A stretch of 64,000 bases of DNA. Origin: Hoplostethus atlanticus (taxonomy: Eukaryota; Chordata; Actinopteri; Trachichthyiformes; Trachichthyidae). The DNA lies in contig JAXDDX010000049.1 in the NCBI GenBank assembly GCA_034670405.1, positions 2,922,001-2,986,000 on the forward strand, read 5' to 3'. The notes beneath the pieces are model-generated. The model ran no database searches. It was not told the origin of the DNA and saw nothing but the letters and a program-made list of their open reading frames with translations. A program made the position numbers and the translations under genes. Positions 1-13,031 of the stretch are shown one piece after another. Position 1 is the first letter of the stretch; every line of letters begins with the position of its first letter.

Positions 1-3000
1 ATGGTATGACACCAAACATGGTTAGAATGAACGTTAGGTAATGACACCGACACGGCTAGAATGATTCATTTATGTTCTGCTGGGATGTTGCCACTATCCT
101 GAATGTGACAAAATATAAACATTGTGCAATATAGGCTTGCAGGAATGTCAGCGTTATGATACACTACGCTAAAATGCCTTAAGGGGGGAACAATGATCGG
201 TGCCAATGTTTAATTTTACTGTGAATGTCAAATTGCTTCTAATTAAATTTGCTAAGTGTAGATGATATCATAAAATAGCTGATTTACAACATCTTTCATG
301 CATGTTTTAATTTAATAAATATAAGATTGCATGCAGTTGAAGATCAAAGTGAATTCATCAGAAGGGGCCATCTGGTGCAGTTGGCTCATAGCCCTTAAAT
401 GCCCTCTGTTTACACCAACTAACTCTATGGAGACGTGGTGCGGTGCATGTGGGTTCTGAGCCCCGCTTTGGGTTGATCTTCTGCATTTGTATAATATGTG
501 TGAAGTATTATCATCTGCAGTGTTCGGTAGCAACACCTTTACAATGTGCAGAGAATCCAACAGAAGAGTTTCTGACATTTATTCTCGTGTGACTCATTTT
601 CACATGAGGAACATTGTGGGTGTGCTAAATGTGGCAGGTGAAGAGATCGTACCTACACAGCCTTCTCTAAGTGCACCGTGTGATAGGCCACACACCACTA
701 AGGGCCCCGCGTCAATACTGATCTGCAGCCCCATTTGGTTTCTCTGAGAGCCACTTACACATCTCAGTAACTCTGTCCCTGAACATGTTGCAAAACAGAG
801 TAAAATCAGACATGGACTTCAAGCTTTTGGCATCAGGACGTGTGCCTAAAAGAGGCCAGATACCTGTTATATAAAATGGAAAGCTAACCACACTACACAT
901 AACATTGATCCCAATCATCACCAAAACACTATGCCTATTGAGGCTTGATTTCTATCTGAAATGCAATGTGTTGAGCAGTGAACGCAGCCCATTCATCACT
1001 CAGTTATAATCATAGATCAAGCCGTGGGTCTACACGCACAACAAGCACAAAGCCGCTCTGCAGTATGTAACATACTCTGACATTAATTGAACCATAGAGA
1101 ACAACGTGGACTATGTTGCTATGCTATTATGGCTTTGAGGGTAGAGCAGGTATGTATTGACTGAGATGTCCATTAATGTCACAGGGTTATTATCTTTTCC
1201 TTAAGTGCTTACCCAAAGAGAAAATTCAACCACAATTATGCCCAGGTACATTATTTATAAGGACATTATAGTTAGTTCCCTTCATATCTCAATCTTGTTT
1301 CCTCTCTAGATCAACAGATATGTCAATGTGTTTATGTGGGAAATACAATCCACATAGACGAGACATCAAGAAGGGCTCATTTCTTCAACAGAGTCACGTA
1401 CACAGCCGCCCACAAATTCCAAATCCACTAATTTCTGATTATTTCGTTTTTTTGTCTGTTGAGTTTCCAGCTCCCACAGGAGCCCTCGGTCCTACTTGAG
1501 GTTATTTTTAGGCATCGCTCTCTTCAAGTCAAGTGGAGTGCCTTTCGTTACAAAGTGGGTCACTCGCTGTGTATTATTTAATAAGCTGCCAACTCCTTTC
1601 CACCCCGCCATTTTATGGTCCTATAATCTCAATCACTGCCTGCAACTTTACCTGTTAATGTCAGAGGAGGCAGGCACGGGAGTGGATGTGTATGACACTC
1701 AACACCCCGTGGAAAATCATGACCGGGTTTATCAAGTATAACAATGTTCATTACATTGTCTGACGTTAATGGGCATGTACGTGTCAAATTGTGCTCTGCA
1801 TCCTCATCCATCTAGAGAAGGGAACTTTGACCACCATTGTCATCTGGGACCGCCGAACACACAGAACACCCAAGGCGTATTGAGTTTATGTAAGATGTTA
1901 CTCCCAACGTTGTCCTGAGCTCTGTGCCCCACATGTCTCCTCTTCTGCCTTTCTAGCCAAGCAGCTTCTGGTAATTTGCAGATATGGTTTGCTGTGAAAC
2001 CAGGAGACATGAGAGCATAATGATAAATTCCCTGCCTGCATGTTTTCAGACAGACGGTGCTGTTGGGAGGGTGTGGCTGGACCCATGGACTACAACTGGT
2101 GGTTAATGCTTGGGGAGATACCATAAAGTGACATCATTTAAAAGGCTGGCTCATTCTCTCTCTCTCACACACACATACACACAGTCTTTTTTTTCTATCG
2201 CTCTTACTCTCAATTTCTTACTCTCATTTTTTCATTCCTCTCTCTCCTTCTCACTCTCCCCATTTGCTCTGAGGTGTGTGCAGACAGAGTGTAGCAAAAT
2301 GGCTGCCGCTGAGCCCACTGGTTTCTGTTGTGTAGCTTGTTCCCCTCTCTCCTAGGAGTGCTAGGAGTAGGGGCACAGGCAGAGGTGTGTTTTGGGGCTG
2401 AATTCATGCATCTCACCAGGAAAGGCCTGGATGCCATGCATCCACATAGTATCATCAGACCAGCCCAGCAGGGTGGCAGTGGAGGGGAGTTGTGGGAAGC
2501 AGTTAGATTGCAGCACATGTATGTTTGCTGTGAAGCAAAACCATAATGTACTATCTGTAAAATATCTGGAGGTGGGGATAAAGTTTTTATTATTATTCCT
2601 TTTTGGATTGAGTTTGTTTTTTCTGCATTTATGCACTTTTTTTAAGAACACCTATAGACATCCCAGCTTCTCAGCATCTGCTCATCTCACAATGAATTTA
2701 GTCTCAGAATGTGTTAATTAAAAGGTTTGTAGGCCTTTTTGGCACAAAAAAAGTCATGAATAGGTTTAGTTGAATGCAATAGTATTATACAACTCAAGAA
2801 CCCTTATGAGAGAGATAAAAATACTGTTGCAGGTTCTGCAGTGGCTGTGTGTGCAGCCTGGAAAATTTTTATATTTGACAGAGACCAATAAGAAATACAC
2901 ATCATCTTTAATATGTTGCTGATAGGATATTTATAATAATCATCAGTTGTAATAGATTTCTGCTGTATTATATGAATCTGATACCCTTTGTTAGATGTAG

Positions 3001-3467
3001 GTATGACCAGTCAAGAAGGCTGAAACGGAAAATCAAATAAAGATCTTTAAAAAGAAAGGGAAAACATTACCATACACAGCTCGAGCACTGTGTATGGTAT
3101 GAATGTGATGCTTCATTTTCAGAAAATATCAAAAAAAAATCTAATGAAAATAGTTAATATGCCACTGGAAAAAATGGATGGCTAATTGCTATTGTTCTTT
3201 TCAGCCATTAAAGCTTGTTTTCCCCCATACAGTACATCCCAGCCAAAAGGCTGCAAAACATCTATTTCATCCAGACTACTCCCACATTTACACTGAACAA
3301 TTATGAAATTTACATTATTGTGATAAAAACTGAGCAATAAGCCTACTACAATATGGCAATTAACGCATGCTTTTAAAAGCTGAATATTTACCTCACAGTG
3401 TATAAACATCTATAAGGCCTGTCCCTCAATTGTCTGTTCCTAGGACACAAAATTCATCAACACTTAC
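1..3467 (-). other. st8sia5: st8sia5 intron 1 (part)
   Basis: This stretch follows the st8sia5 exon-1 donor and holds no further exon that I can recognise as st8sia5 (no stem or sialylmotif sequence on the minus strand). It is AT-rich unique-looking sequence with a small CT/CA-rich patch near 2155-2185. The short open frames in it have no coding character that I can support. Confidence 0.6.
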
Positions 3468-3598
3468 CTCTTAATGTAGTTTTTTCCATAGAGAATCTGT
3501 TGCAATAGTGTGACGAGTCCAAATGCGCAAATAAATATGAAACAAAGAGACCTATTGCCGAGTAAATCTTTACTCGACGTTGGGTCGGAGTATCCCAT
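3468..3598 (-). CDS. st8sia5: st8sia5 first coding exon (partial gene): alpha-2,8-sialyltransferase 5
   Basis: The exon encodes a short cytosolic N-terminus beginning MGYSDPTSSKDLLGNRS, followed by a signal-anchor (about residues 18-37) and the stem start LLQQILYGKNYIKR. This closely matches the N-terminus of vertebrate ST8SIA5 as I remember it (DLLG, FIFICAF, LVTLLQQILYG, NYIKR). The exon ends in phase 2 at a strong donor (GAG|GTAAGTG on the minus strand), as expected before the next stem exon. ST8SIA5 is a type II Golgi membrane enzyme that transfers alpha-2,8-linked sialic acid to gangliosides such as GD3, GM1b and GT1b. The sialylmotifs lie in later exons, outside this window. An in-frame ATG 15 bases upstream (MLRRR) is a possible alternative start. 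The gene runs off the left edge. Confidence 0.88.
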
Positions 3599-4440
3599 TC
3601 TTCGGCGCAGCATCCGCGGGTAGGTACCAGCAACCCCAGGTTAGGTTTCTCCCTCCGCTGCATTCAGGACCAGTAGCACAGGTTTCTTGTAATCACTAGA
3701 AAGGGCATTGTCCATCACTTCTCTAGGTTATTTTACAGCTCAGTGCCCACAACCTTAATGGTCTTGTTGAGAACCATTGCTATTTATCATCAATTGTGAT
3801 CTTAAATGTGGTCCAGAAAGAGCATTAGTCTTATGTTCAATCAAAGCAATTATATATCGTAAATATCGTCTACCTTCATATATTTTGCAAGCGGATGGCT
3901 TGTAAAAAAATGTCCCGTAGGAAATACTTGAAACCTATCGGGAATCCTGCGCTACTCGTCTCGACGAGGTGCAGTCGCTCGGTCGAAGGCAGGCAATGCA
4001 GATATTATCCAGTATTGATACGCGCTTCATATACAGAGAATAAAACACTAATTGGTAAATCTTTTTTTAGCAAAGGTTTCAGTGTTAAGCGCTATTTCTT
4101 TTCTAATTGTCATGAGCTATGAGCGATAGAAACAAATAAATCCTTGACGCTCCATCTCAAATCCGAGCACAGTGGCGCGTGACTGAAATGTAAATGCAAG
4201 AGGCACTGGTCTGTGGTGCTGATGATGCGCCTCTTCCAGCCTGGCAGCCGGGGGCGCGCCACGTTTCATTAAAGATGCTCCACACTCAGCCAAAACCCAA
4301 GGTCATGGTGTCCTATCCAAGGACACACCTGCGACGCACCGTCAGATGTCATAAAACGGATTCGTCTAAATATCCACCTCTCCTCCTGTCGTTGGTAAAA
4401 GGTTGTGTTTACTAGAGCCAGTCTCTAAAGTGTGCCAAGT
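3599..4440 (-). promoter_or_regulatory. st8sia5: st8sia5 5' UTR and probable promoter region
   Basis: The sequence upstream of the st8sia5 start is locally richer in CpG than its surroundings, for example around 3585-3620, 3945-3990 and a GGGGGCGCGCC stretch near 4250. This is what one expects of a promoter or 5' UTR. The exact transcription start is not visible, and an untranslated exon further upstream cannot be excluded. Confidence 0.4.
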
Positions 4441-5920
4441 AGCCTATGGCTTTCTGCTGTCAGCAGTATCGACAACGAATCTTTCATTGTTGCATAATTT
4501 CTCCATTGTCAGACTTGGCCTTAACCACAAAATATATTGGCCTGAAGATGTGTTTGTCAGTTGCTCTTATAGTGTGGCATAGAATAGAATAGAATAGAAT
4601 CATTATGATTTGATTTGTGTAGGCACAATAAACCTGGGTCAATGCTCTCTCTATGACAAGAGACCTAAGTTTTTCTAATAAGTTGTTTCTTTATACCCAA
4701 ATGTGTAGAACGTTATTAATTTACATCTTTTCTTTAGGTAGTTTTTTTATTATCATATTTTATGACTGTGTTTTTTTAACACTATGCTATAGTTTCAAAC
4801 TCTGCATCAGAGTGTCCTATTGGGGTTAAATACAATGTGGATGCAATACAATGGGGATCGGCTACTGACCAGTCTCCTTTGTGTGTCACAGTAAACTGAA
4901 ACTTTGGGTAGAAGTGAGTCCCACTACAGCCAGGGTATCCATCAACAGCCATAGGTGGTCATGCTGAAGTTGCCTTGCCCAGGCAATAAGCTCCTATTGT
5001 CTCATTCATTGTAGATCACTCTGAATATATAGGCATCAAATAAATGCCCCAAATCCCCCACAATTGATGCAGTTACTCCTTGAGCCAATCAATAACAATC
5101 ACAATCAAGTAGCAATTACATCACCCTTTGTACGTACATTATGTGTATCATAGAGAAGTGCATCTCCCCTTGGGCTGCTAGGTGTTGAAAGGGGAAAAAA
5201 TTAAAAGGCCATAGGGGGAAAAAAATTGGAAAAAAAAAAAATAAGTAAACTTACATTCAGGAATTTAATCTTGTTGAAGATCATTAGACTGCTTTATCAC
5301 TTTTTAAAACTTCATTTTTGTATGCTTATTTATTCATATTCTATGTCTGAGCAATCAATGTTATATATTATGCATTGCTCTAAATGTAATAACCTGACTT
5401 TTGTGCTATGTCAAATGGTTTGTATAATTTCACAATAAAAACTAAACATTCTCCTAAATTCTGTCAAACTCTTGGTGGTGTCTGAGACCTTACACGGCAG
5501 ATGAACAAACAAAACAGAAGATGTAGCGCCCCCCTTGGCCCAATTACTGTAATTTTGTAAACGCCAGACCACAACATGCATCATTCCTCCAAGTTTTGTT
5601 AAAATGCTGTATGAGATGTTTGTCCAAATATGTATCTATACACATATATATGTTTATATGTATATATGTATATTTTCACACACATATATAGGCCTATGGG
5701 TGTGTGCTCTTAAAGAGAATACGATTTCTTTAGTTTAAGTTTAAAAATATATATATAAAATATATAGAAATATATATAATAAATGATTAAATTGATATGT
5801 CCCCTGAATCCCTGGTCATAATATGATTTTACATTTATAAGGTCTTCATATCGATGTGTTCCACAACTACGGTGTCACATTTCTATGTTACACAGGAAGT
5901 ACAACGGAGGACATCTAATG
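4441..5920. other. Intergenic spacer between st8sia5 and rpl37
   Basis: No coding exon is seen. It contains four tandem AGAAT units at 4581-4600 and a strongly AT-rich stretch with TATATA runs at about 5636-5790. The two genes are divergently oriented, so regulatory sequence for both may lie here. Confidence 0.5.
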
Positions 5921-5924
5921 CAAC

Positions 5925-5969
5925 CCAAACTCCCCTTCCGTTCTCTTTTCCCACAGCCACCGGACTAAA
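5925..5969 (+). promoter_or_regulatory. rpl37: rpl37 transcription start region with TOP-like leader
   Basis: Just upstream of the start codon lies a pyrimidine-rich run (CCCCTTCCGTTCTCTTTTCCC, read in part) of the kind found at the 5' end of ribosomal-protein mRNAs (5' terminal oligopyrimidine, TOP). TOP tracts place translation under mTOR/LARP1 control. The leader is about 30-40 bases long. Confidence 0.6.
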
Positions 5970-8813
5970 ATGGTATGGTGGAACGTTGGCAGACAGAAAT
6001 CGCTTAACATCCACTTAATGTGTAGTGTATCTGACATGGATTGTTGATGTTTTACTAATTGCAATATGTGGTTGTCGTTTGGTTGAAGTATTGTTGAGGA
6101 TGAAACTGAATTTTGGTCCTAATCACCGTCACATCCCTCCAACGCTTATTTGCTAGCTCTATGTAGCAGTGAATAGGAAAGTTTTCATTCATATGTACAG
6201 GTTACGGGGGGGAAACTGGCTACTTACGTCTTTTACCGACAGTAACGTTAGCTGTTTGCTTTCGGTTAAATTTGGTTAGGATACTCGTTGCTGGAGTTGG
6301 CAAGTGAAGTAGTGGGTAAGAAGCAACCGGCTAACGTTTGTCAGTTCTTAGTAGCCTACCTGTTTCAGTTAGCTCAAGTAGCAAGCAAGTCAACTTTAGC
6401 TAACTGAAACTTGCTACAATTTCTTGGTATGTCTAAAGGCTATTGACCGGGGAACCAGCGCCCAACCCTCTGTTGCTTCTGTAATATTTCTAGGTTTAAA
6501 TAGTGTAACAGTTATGAGACTGTCATATCCGTCATTGGTGTTTGTGTTGCATCCTATGCATCCAACAGAACATGATGTTGAAAAAAGGTGTACATTGATT
6601 GCTGCTGCAAGAGTCTTGTCAGTGATGTTTCTAAATACAAATGTCTGAACAAATGATTTCCTGTGATTCTTACGTTATTACTGAGACAAGACTCTGTAGC
6701 AGTATTGTATTCAGAGTTGGAGGTGAGCTGCAGCACTTGTGCCTGACTTCCGATCTCTGCATTTCAGACAAAGGGGACCTCATCCTTTGGTAAGCGGCGT
6801 AACAAGACGCACACCCTGTGCCGTCGTTGTGGATCAAAGGCCTACCACCTGCAGAAGTCCAGCTGCGGCAAGTGTGGCTATCCCGAGAAGCGCAAGAGAA
6901 AGTGTAAGTCATCTAAACGTGTCCAGTATTCAGCCGTAACCATATTGGTAATGTGGTGACCCTGAGAAGATGGGGCAAATGTGCTTGCTTGCGGTACTTA
7001 TTGAGTGTTTGCAAGATGGATATATAGATGCAAGAGCACATTTTAACAAATTGCCTCAAGTGTGTGCTACAAGTGTCTGCACAATACAATTTGTCTTGAC
7101 ATAGCCAGATATGACATGGTTTGAATACCATATTGAAGTACAATGACGTGTTAATATGCTTTGTAGACAACTGGAGCGCTAAGGCCAAGAGGAGGAACAC
7201 CACTGGAACTGGCCGTCTGAGACACCTGAGGGTTGTCTACCGCAGATTCAGGTAAGTTGTGAGGGAAGAGATTCTCTTCAGTGTGCCTGCTCAGAGCCGT
7301 AGGACTAGTCAATGCTGTTTTACTGGGAGACAGAATGTGGGTGCAGAAGTTATGGGGGTTGTACTGGAAGTCCAAAAGTTCAGACATTGTTCTGGTTGCA
7401 CGGTTCCTACGGTCATGGAATTCCAAAGTTTTGCAGGCCTGAAATGTGCATATAGTGTCGTGGAAAATGTTTCCAACCAGTTAAATGTATGTCAAGCTTT
7501 GCTGCCAATTTTCTTTATAGTATCGGTCCTAAGTGATAGTTAATTTTGCAGTGCAAGTTTGTTGCTATCTATGTTGTATGCTAGTCTGAACTGAATGAAC
7601 CCTTACCACTGCCGCCCCTTATCGTGGGACACTGAACAGTCAATTAAACTGAATAATTGTCTGTGCTGTACTCATCGCTGTGCAAGTCTAACAGGGTGTT
7701 GGTCACTCTACTCTGACTGATTGTGGGTGGTGCAAGATGCTCCGATTGCAAACTTGAAAATTACTTCAGAGCTTCCTCCTTTAAATCCTGTAGAATTTTA
7801 AATTAAAGTTGTACAGAACTGGGAAGCGTTGACTGGCTAATCAACTTGTCGTCCATTTTGTACTTACCAGAAGAACTACTGTTTGTGGATGAACTCGCAT
7901 CAGTAGGGAAACAAGGAAGTGCACAAATCTTATTGGCTAACAGCAGATGACCACAAAAAGTTCCGTTGTGGCCAACTTCATTCATTCAACAAGCTTGTTG
8001 ACATCCACAAATTGGCCAAGGTTCCCTGGCTGCTCAGCTCTATAGGAAATTAATGGATGCCCAGTGACTTATTGCTCGCTGTGTGAATGACCCGTAAATG
8101 CTATTGAAGTTTGTACGATCAAACGTTGAGCTAGTGCCATCTCAGCCTTTTCCCTCAGTTGGGGTGAAGGGTGCCTGGTTCAGACTTCCAAAAAGTGCAT
8201 AAAATGTCAATCACATTTGTCTAAACGGACCATGCAGCGTAATCAAAGTGTTTTGTAGCCAAAGAATTGTCCAAAAAGCCCCATTGTCTTTAGCTGACTG
8301 TTGTTTTTGAAAGTGTAAATGATCGCTTGGTGTGCTGCACACAAGAAACAGTTGTATAAACTGCATCATCTGAATATGATATTCGGATTTGGGAGCATCC
8401 CTATTGGCAATCTGTCAATGATCCCATTATGAGAATGGTTGTCAATGCTGCTTACCAGTGATGTTGAAAAAAAATGTCTGAACAAATGAGATCACTGTGA
8501 TATCAGTATTTTCACTGAGGTAAGCTTCATTGTCATAGACGCACCCTGACATGAAAATGGTCTGGGTCACTGGTGTTCTGGATACTTTAGAATTATCATA
8601 TCTGACTGTTACTATCAACTGGATGATATCTAAAGAAATGCCACACCAAAACTTAAAATGGTAATACAACTTGGAGCTTGGCTCTTCCACTGTTAAATTC
8701 TATTGTGCAATAAATCATGTTTCTCTTTCTTTTTATTCTACAGGAATGGGTTCCGGGAAGGCACTACTCCTAAGCCCAGGCGTGCTGCAGTGGCCGCCTC
8801 CAGCTCTTCCTAA
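5970..8813 (+). CDS. rpl37: Ribosomal protein eL37 (RPL37), complete, 4 coding exons
   Basis: The coding segments are 5970-5972, 6768-6903, 7167-7251 and 8744-8813 (294 bases, 97 residues, the usual eL37 length). The first exon contributes only the ATG. The protein reads [20 protein letters not shown], then the zinc-ribbon cysteines (CRRC and [13 protein letters not shown]), then [19 protein letters not shown], and ends in a serine-rich tail. eL37 is a zinc-binding protein of the large ribosomal subunit that contacts 28S/5.8S rRNA. All splice sites are GT-AG and the phases (0, 1, 2) agree. Introns 1 and 3 carry C/D-box snoRNAs, a common arrangement for TOP genes. Intron 3 is much longer (about 1.5 kb) than intron 2. 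Confidence 0.98.
6610..6695 (+). ncRNA. Intronic C/D-box snoRNA in rpl37 intron 1
   Basis: A perfect 11-bp terminal stem pairs 6610-6620 with 6685-6695. Inside it are a C box (GTGATGT, 6622-6628), a D' box (CTGA, 6645-6648), a C'-like box (ATGATTT, 6653-6659) and a D box (CTGA, 6681-6684) directly before the 3' stem. It lies on the sense strand of the host intron, as needed for processing from the debranched lariat. Human RPL37 hosts SNORD72, so this may be its orthologue, but I cannot confirm this without alignment. The guides are the bases just upstream of D' (ATACAAATGT) and D. Confidence 0.82.
8450..8525 (+). ncRNA. Intronic C/D-box snoRNA in rpl37 intron 3, related to the intron-1 copy
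   Basis: A perfect 7-bp terminal stem (GCTTACC at 8450-8456 with GGTAAGC at 8519-8525) encloses a C box (GTGATGT, 8458-8464), a D' box (CTGA, 8478-8481), a C'-like box (ATGAGAT, 8486-8492) and a D box (CTGA, 8515-8518). The block around D' (AAATGTCTGAACAAATGA) is identical to the intron-1 snoRNA, while the segment before D differs. This indicates duplication with retention of one guide. It is on the host sense strand. Confidence 0.8.
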
Positions 8814-8831
8814 AAGACACACTTTTGGTTA

Positions 8832-8837
8832 AATAAA
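8832..8837 (+). terminator. rpl37: rpl37 polyadenylation signal
   Basis: AATAAA lies 19 bases after the stop codon, giving the very short 3' UTR typical of ribosomal-protein mRNAs. Confidence 0.8.
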
Positions 8838-11109
8838 TGTGCTGTTAAGTTGAGTTTCAGTCCTGTGTCTTTATTTAAGTGTGGTTGGCCAATGCTGGCC
8901 TGATTCTTTATATTTTTATATTTTGACAGAGCCTGATCCATTATCCAGTGATGGTATTGCTTGACTTAATGTACACAAAGCATTTTACCTTTCCTATTCA
9001 CTTACAGACATGCTAAAAGCTGATCATTACATCTTTATGCCATAACACCTGCACCATCCTTGATCCTCTATTGGCGAGTTAAGACAGTATGCCAAAGTAA
9101 CTAAAGACAAACTGAAATGCTGGTTTCCAGAAGCATGAACTATTACAATGTTGGGCCTTTTTTCTTAAGGAGATCGACAGTATCTGATAAATTTGTGCCA
9201 ATGAGACTGAGGCTAGCTCATAAGCTTGTAATCGTCAGTGGTGTAGCAGTAACAAAGATCAACCAACCCGTCCTGTCTGTACAGTGTGAGGAGCACTGGC
9301 AAGAACCACGAAAGAATGTAACAGTTTGCATATAAGGGCCCACTCTTGGAACATTGCATAGAAGTGAAGCTGTGTATTGACCTCATGACTAGACTAGAAA
9401 ACTGCATTTCTCCTGCAAGGGATGGTAGAGACGAGTCAATTCAATACCTGTAAATGTGTAAGTCATACAGATTTACTCTGCAATGTACTGAGCACTGAGT
9501 CACCTGCGTCCACTACTGAATGACTCCTGAACTGCAATGAGGGAGTTGGAGGCTTCAGCCTGGAATTTTGCATCTTCTAAACATCCTGGTGCTGGTTATT
9601 AAACTTGTTTCAGAAACCTTTTTTTTTTCTCATTTTATTTTGATTTCCTGGCACCTGCCCATACAGTCAGTGGCAAATCGCCCTGGTGAGTCACTGCGCT
9701 GCAACCTCAACTACAGTAAATCAACGTTTTTCCTTAGGGTTAGTAAGCTTTAATCACAGGTAAGTCCTGCTTCAAGGGTTTTAGACTTTCTCAACATGTT
9801 CCTTAGTATTGGGCCAGTTTCCTCTGATGCCAAAATATTTCTAAAGAACTTTCCCACACCCATTGACTTCAGTGGGAAAGGATCATAATGGGGGAAAAAA
9901 ATCAATCATGGCTTTATTCCACCACTTTATTTATTTGATAATATATTGCCTAGCATTGTTTAACACCTGCACTTGATTTGAATAATTGTGTTCATAGGGA
10001 GTTGGCAAAACGCATTTTGAGGTTTTTTTTGTTTTTTTTTCTCAAAACAGTCGTACATTGGCTACTACTACTGTTTCCTGCTGTGATGATAATGATGCTT
10101 TAAAGTTTCCACGGTAACATTGCGAATTCCAGTGGTTAAACATTGTGGGAAATAAACAGGATGTGTACTCCAGTCCAGTGTTTTTCTATTTTTTGTAGCA
10201 GCTGAGGGTAATGGTGATTTTGGCTTGACATCCATTCCTTCCAGTTTGAATTCTAGGGCATGCTTCCACACAAAATTATTATTGCTTGAACATGACACTG
10301 GGATAAAAACACTAATTATTGAGCCAGTACTTGTTTTTTGGGGGAAATGATTAAAGAATATAGAAATATAGTTTCCCCCTTTGCTCTAGCAGTGGCCATT
10401 ACAAAAAGCCCCGTTCCCTATAATCATGAAAAGAAAGAATTCAAAAAGAAAAAGAAACAGTTACAACTTTGGGGGTCAGTAAAGTACATCTAATGTAGTG
10501 CAATCTAACGTTTGGAAATGGACGACGATGTTATCTAGTATCACATCTAAATCCTCATACCTCTCGGCCTTCTCTTCTGCCTTCCACATTAATCCACATG
10601 ACCAGAGGAGTTACAGCGCCGCCCTTCTTCATCCATCCAGTCCGTCCTCTGGTTCAGCCTTGTGGCCACTGCTGGTGCTGCTGCAGAGTCACACTTAACA
10701 TAATAACTGTCTAGATGGAGAGAAGAGGTTTTTGTAATGCTGTGATTAAAAAGTGAAAAAGGAAGGTGTACAACAGTGACGGGTATGCAATCATAGTGGG
10801 AGTGCACGCGGGGCGCAGACGATCTCTCCCTCTCTCTTTACCGTTTTCACACCAGCAGGGGGCGATGAAGAATCAAAGAATCATACTTGAGTCACTTTCC
10901 CAATTTCTATGTCTGGCGTCTGTCGCAGGTACGAGCACGGTGGTGGTGGACGGAGACGAAGTCAGCGTACGTGTCGGCCAGTCTCTCCTCCGTCTCTTCG
11001 GCCACGCTCCCCATTAACTATCCCGCATCACCCGCAGAGTGAATATTTCTGCACTTCCAAAGCAGTTTTACGAGCTGGAATAAATTTTTCCTGAACCGAG
11101 ACTGCTGTA
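8838..11109. other. Spacer between rpl37 and ptgs1, including the ptgs1 promoter/5' UTR
   Basis: I see no coding exon here. Poly-T and A-rich patches occur at about 9620-9640 and 10020-10042. The last 300 bases before 11110 are richer in CpG (for example 10965-11010) and probably include the ptgs1 promoter and 5' UTR. No canonical TATA box is obvious. Confidence 0.45.
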
Positions 11110-12998
11110 ATGAGATGTAAGTATTTGTGACTGCTGCCTGCGCTTACTCGCATTTTATTTTAATTGTTTGTTGTTGGATTCTTAAGCCTAAATTGAAACT
11201 ATGCTCTACACTTGAAGCCTCTGTCCTAGGATCAGTTTGTGCGCTTCTCCTGCTGTTGCGGGAGCCTGCGTGCCGGGGTGATGACGTTACCTCCAGCACA
11301 GGTAGGCAATAACTCATGGAGAAAAACGGGTTTTGAATGATGTAAACTGCTTTGCCCCTCGATCCTGAATCAGTGTTTAATCATTATATGGTGCCACAGG
11401 TCAGAGGCAGTAAACTAATAGTGTGTGCATGAATGTGCATGTATGAGCCTTCCGTAGACGGATGGTGTCTTCCGTGGAATCTCAGTGGACAAGTCTAGAC
11501 TGCTGTCTTTGTAGATAAGGTTCACTAGAAGTCCTGGAAGTATTAAATCTTATTTTTCTTAAGCTGCTATTGGGGTAAGATAGTTTTACTTGTCCATAAT
11601 GCCTATATATATATGCCTATAAAGTTGTTTCAAGAATTTATTTTAATCAAATAACATCTGCCATTTGTCATTTGTTTCAAGAAGATTCACAAAGGTGAAA
11701 CTGCAGTGACAGTAAGTCATGGCATTGGTTTGAAGGAAACAAGGTTTTAAGACTCAATAGTGGACTAAATGACTTGTTAAAGTGGATATTCTTGCAGTGC
11801 ACCCTAGAACAGATTGTTCCTGTCTGATCTGTAAGCAGAGCTATGCAGCCTAGGAGAGGTATTCCCATCCCCTCACAACCCTTACATACACAATATCATC
11901 CTGCCCTCAGGCCAACATAATCAGGTCCCACAAGTTTAAACAAAAAGACTGACCACCTCATTCATATCAGCTGACATGTGTTTAGGGATGTCACTATGTT
12001 CTTCCAAATGTTTGTGTGTTTCTGGATGACCTGTTGTGTAATCTATCTAATGAATGAGTGAACTGTAGTTTACTTTATGTAATGAATGAGCACTGAATGT
12101 ATTGTCACACTTTCTGCACTGCTGATCTTCTTGATGTGCAAGACAAATACCCATTGGGGCTAAAAATGATCTATAAATTGTCAGAAGACTTTTTTTTTCT
12201 TAACCTTAAAATGGAGTCAGTGAGTCGTACCAGTTTATATAGAAACAGTTTTCCTTCTATCTACTTGCAATTTCAAAATTTTGATCCCATACTCGGGGGT
12301 ATGTAAAGTCTAGTCTATTTCTCTCATGCGTGGGCTTTGAGCTTGGTGAATCAGATAGTGAAGTTTCCTTATGTTTATATAGCAGTAAGAATGTAGAGTT
12401 TCAGAGTTTACCACAAAGGAGGAGGGAGGGAGAGGGAGAGAGAGAACCATCCTTGTAAAAGTGAAGATAAACTATCTGCTCCCACGGGTACTTTATCTTC
12501 ACTTTTACAAGGAAGGGGCTGGCATGGGCAGGTAGAGGCATGTCTCTGTTTGTGTTAGGGTGTGGATAAGTGCACTATCAACAATGCTTTCCATCACTGA
12601 TGCTGAACCATTACCCACTCCATGGATTTTATTTTAGCTGTAGTAATCCCCAAAATCATAGCTGGATCATCATTTTGCTTATTTCTTGCTACATCCTGAT
12701 AAAACAAGTCAACACAATTCATATAATGTGCACATCTGTAATGCCACACCCCGAACACTTATGAAATATTATGAACCCACATAACCAGAGGAATGTCTGA
12801 CACAAACAATCTAACCTCCCACCATAAATCAAGAGGATTTAATATTTTCCCCTGAAACTAACACATATTAACTTGCCTCATCCATTTCATATCTGGTCAG
12901 TACATTAGTTAGACAGCTGTCTCTCTCTCTCTCTCTCTCTCTCACTCTCTCTCTCTCTCACTCTCACTCACTCACTCTCTCTCTCTCTCGCTCTCTCG

Positions 12999-13031
<33 letters not shown>

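Noticed and set aside
3457-3663. Alternative 68-codon minus-strand frame across the st8sia5 exon
   Set aside because: The other frame gives the clear st8sia5 N-terminus with its signal anchor, so this one is a shadow.
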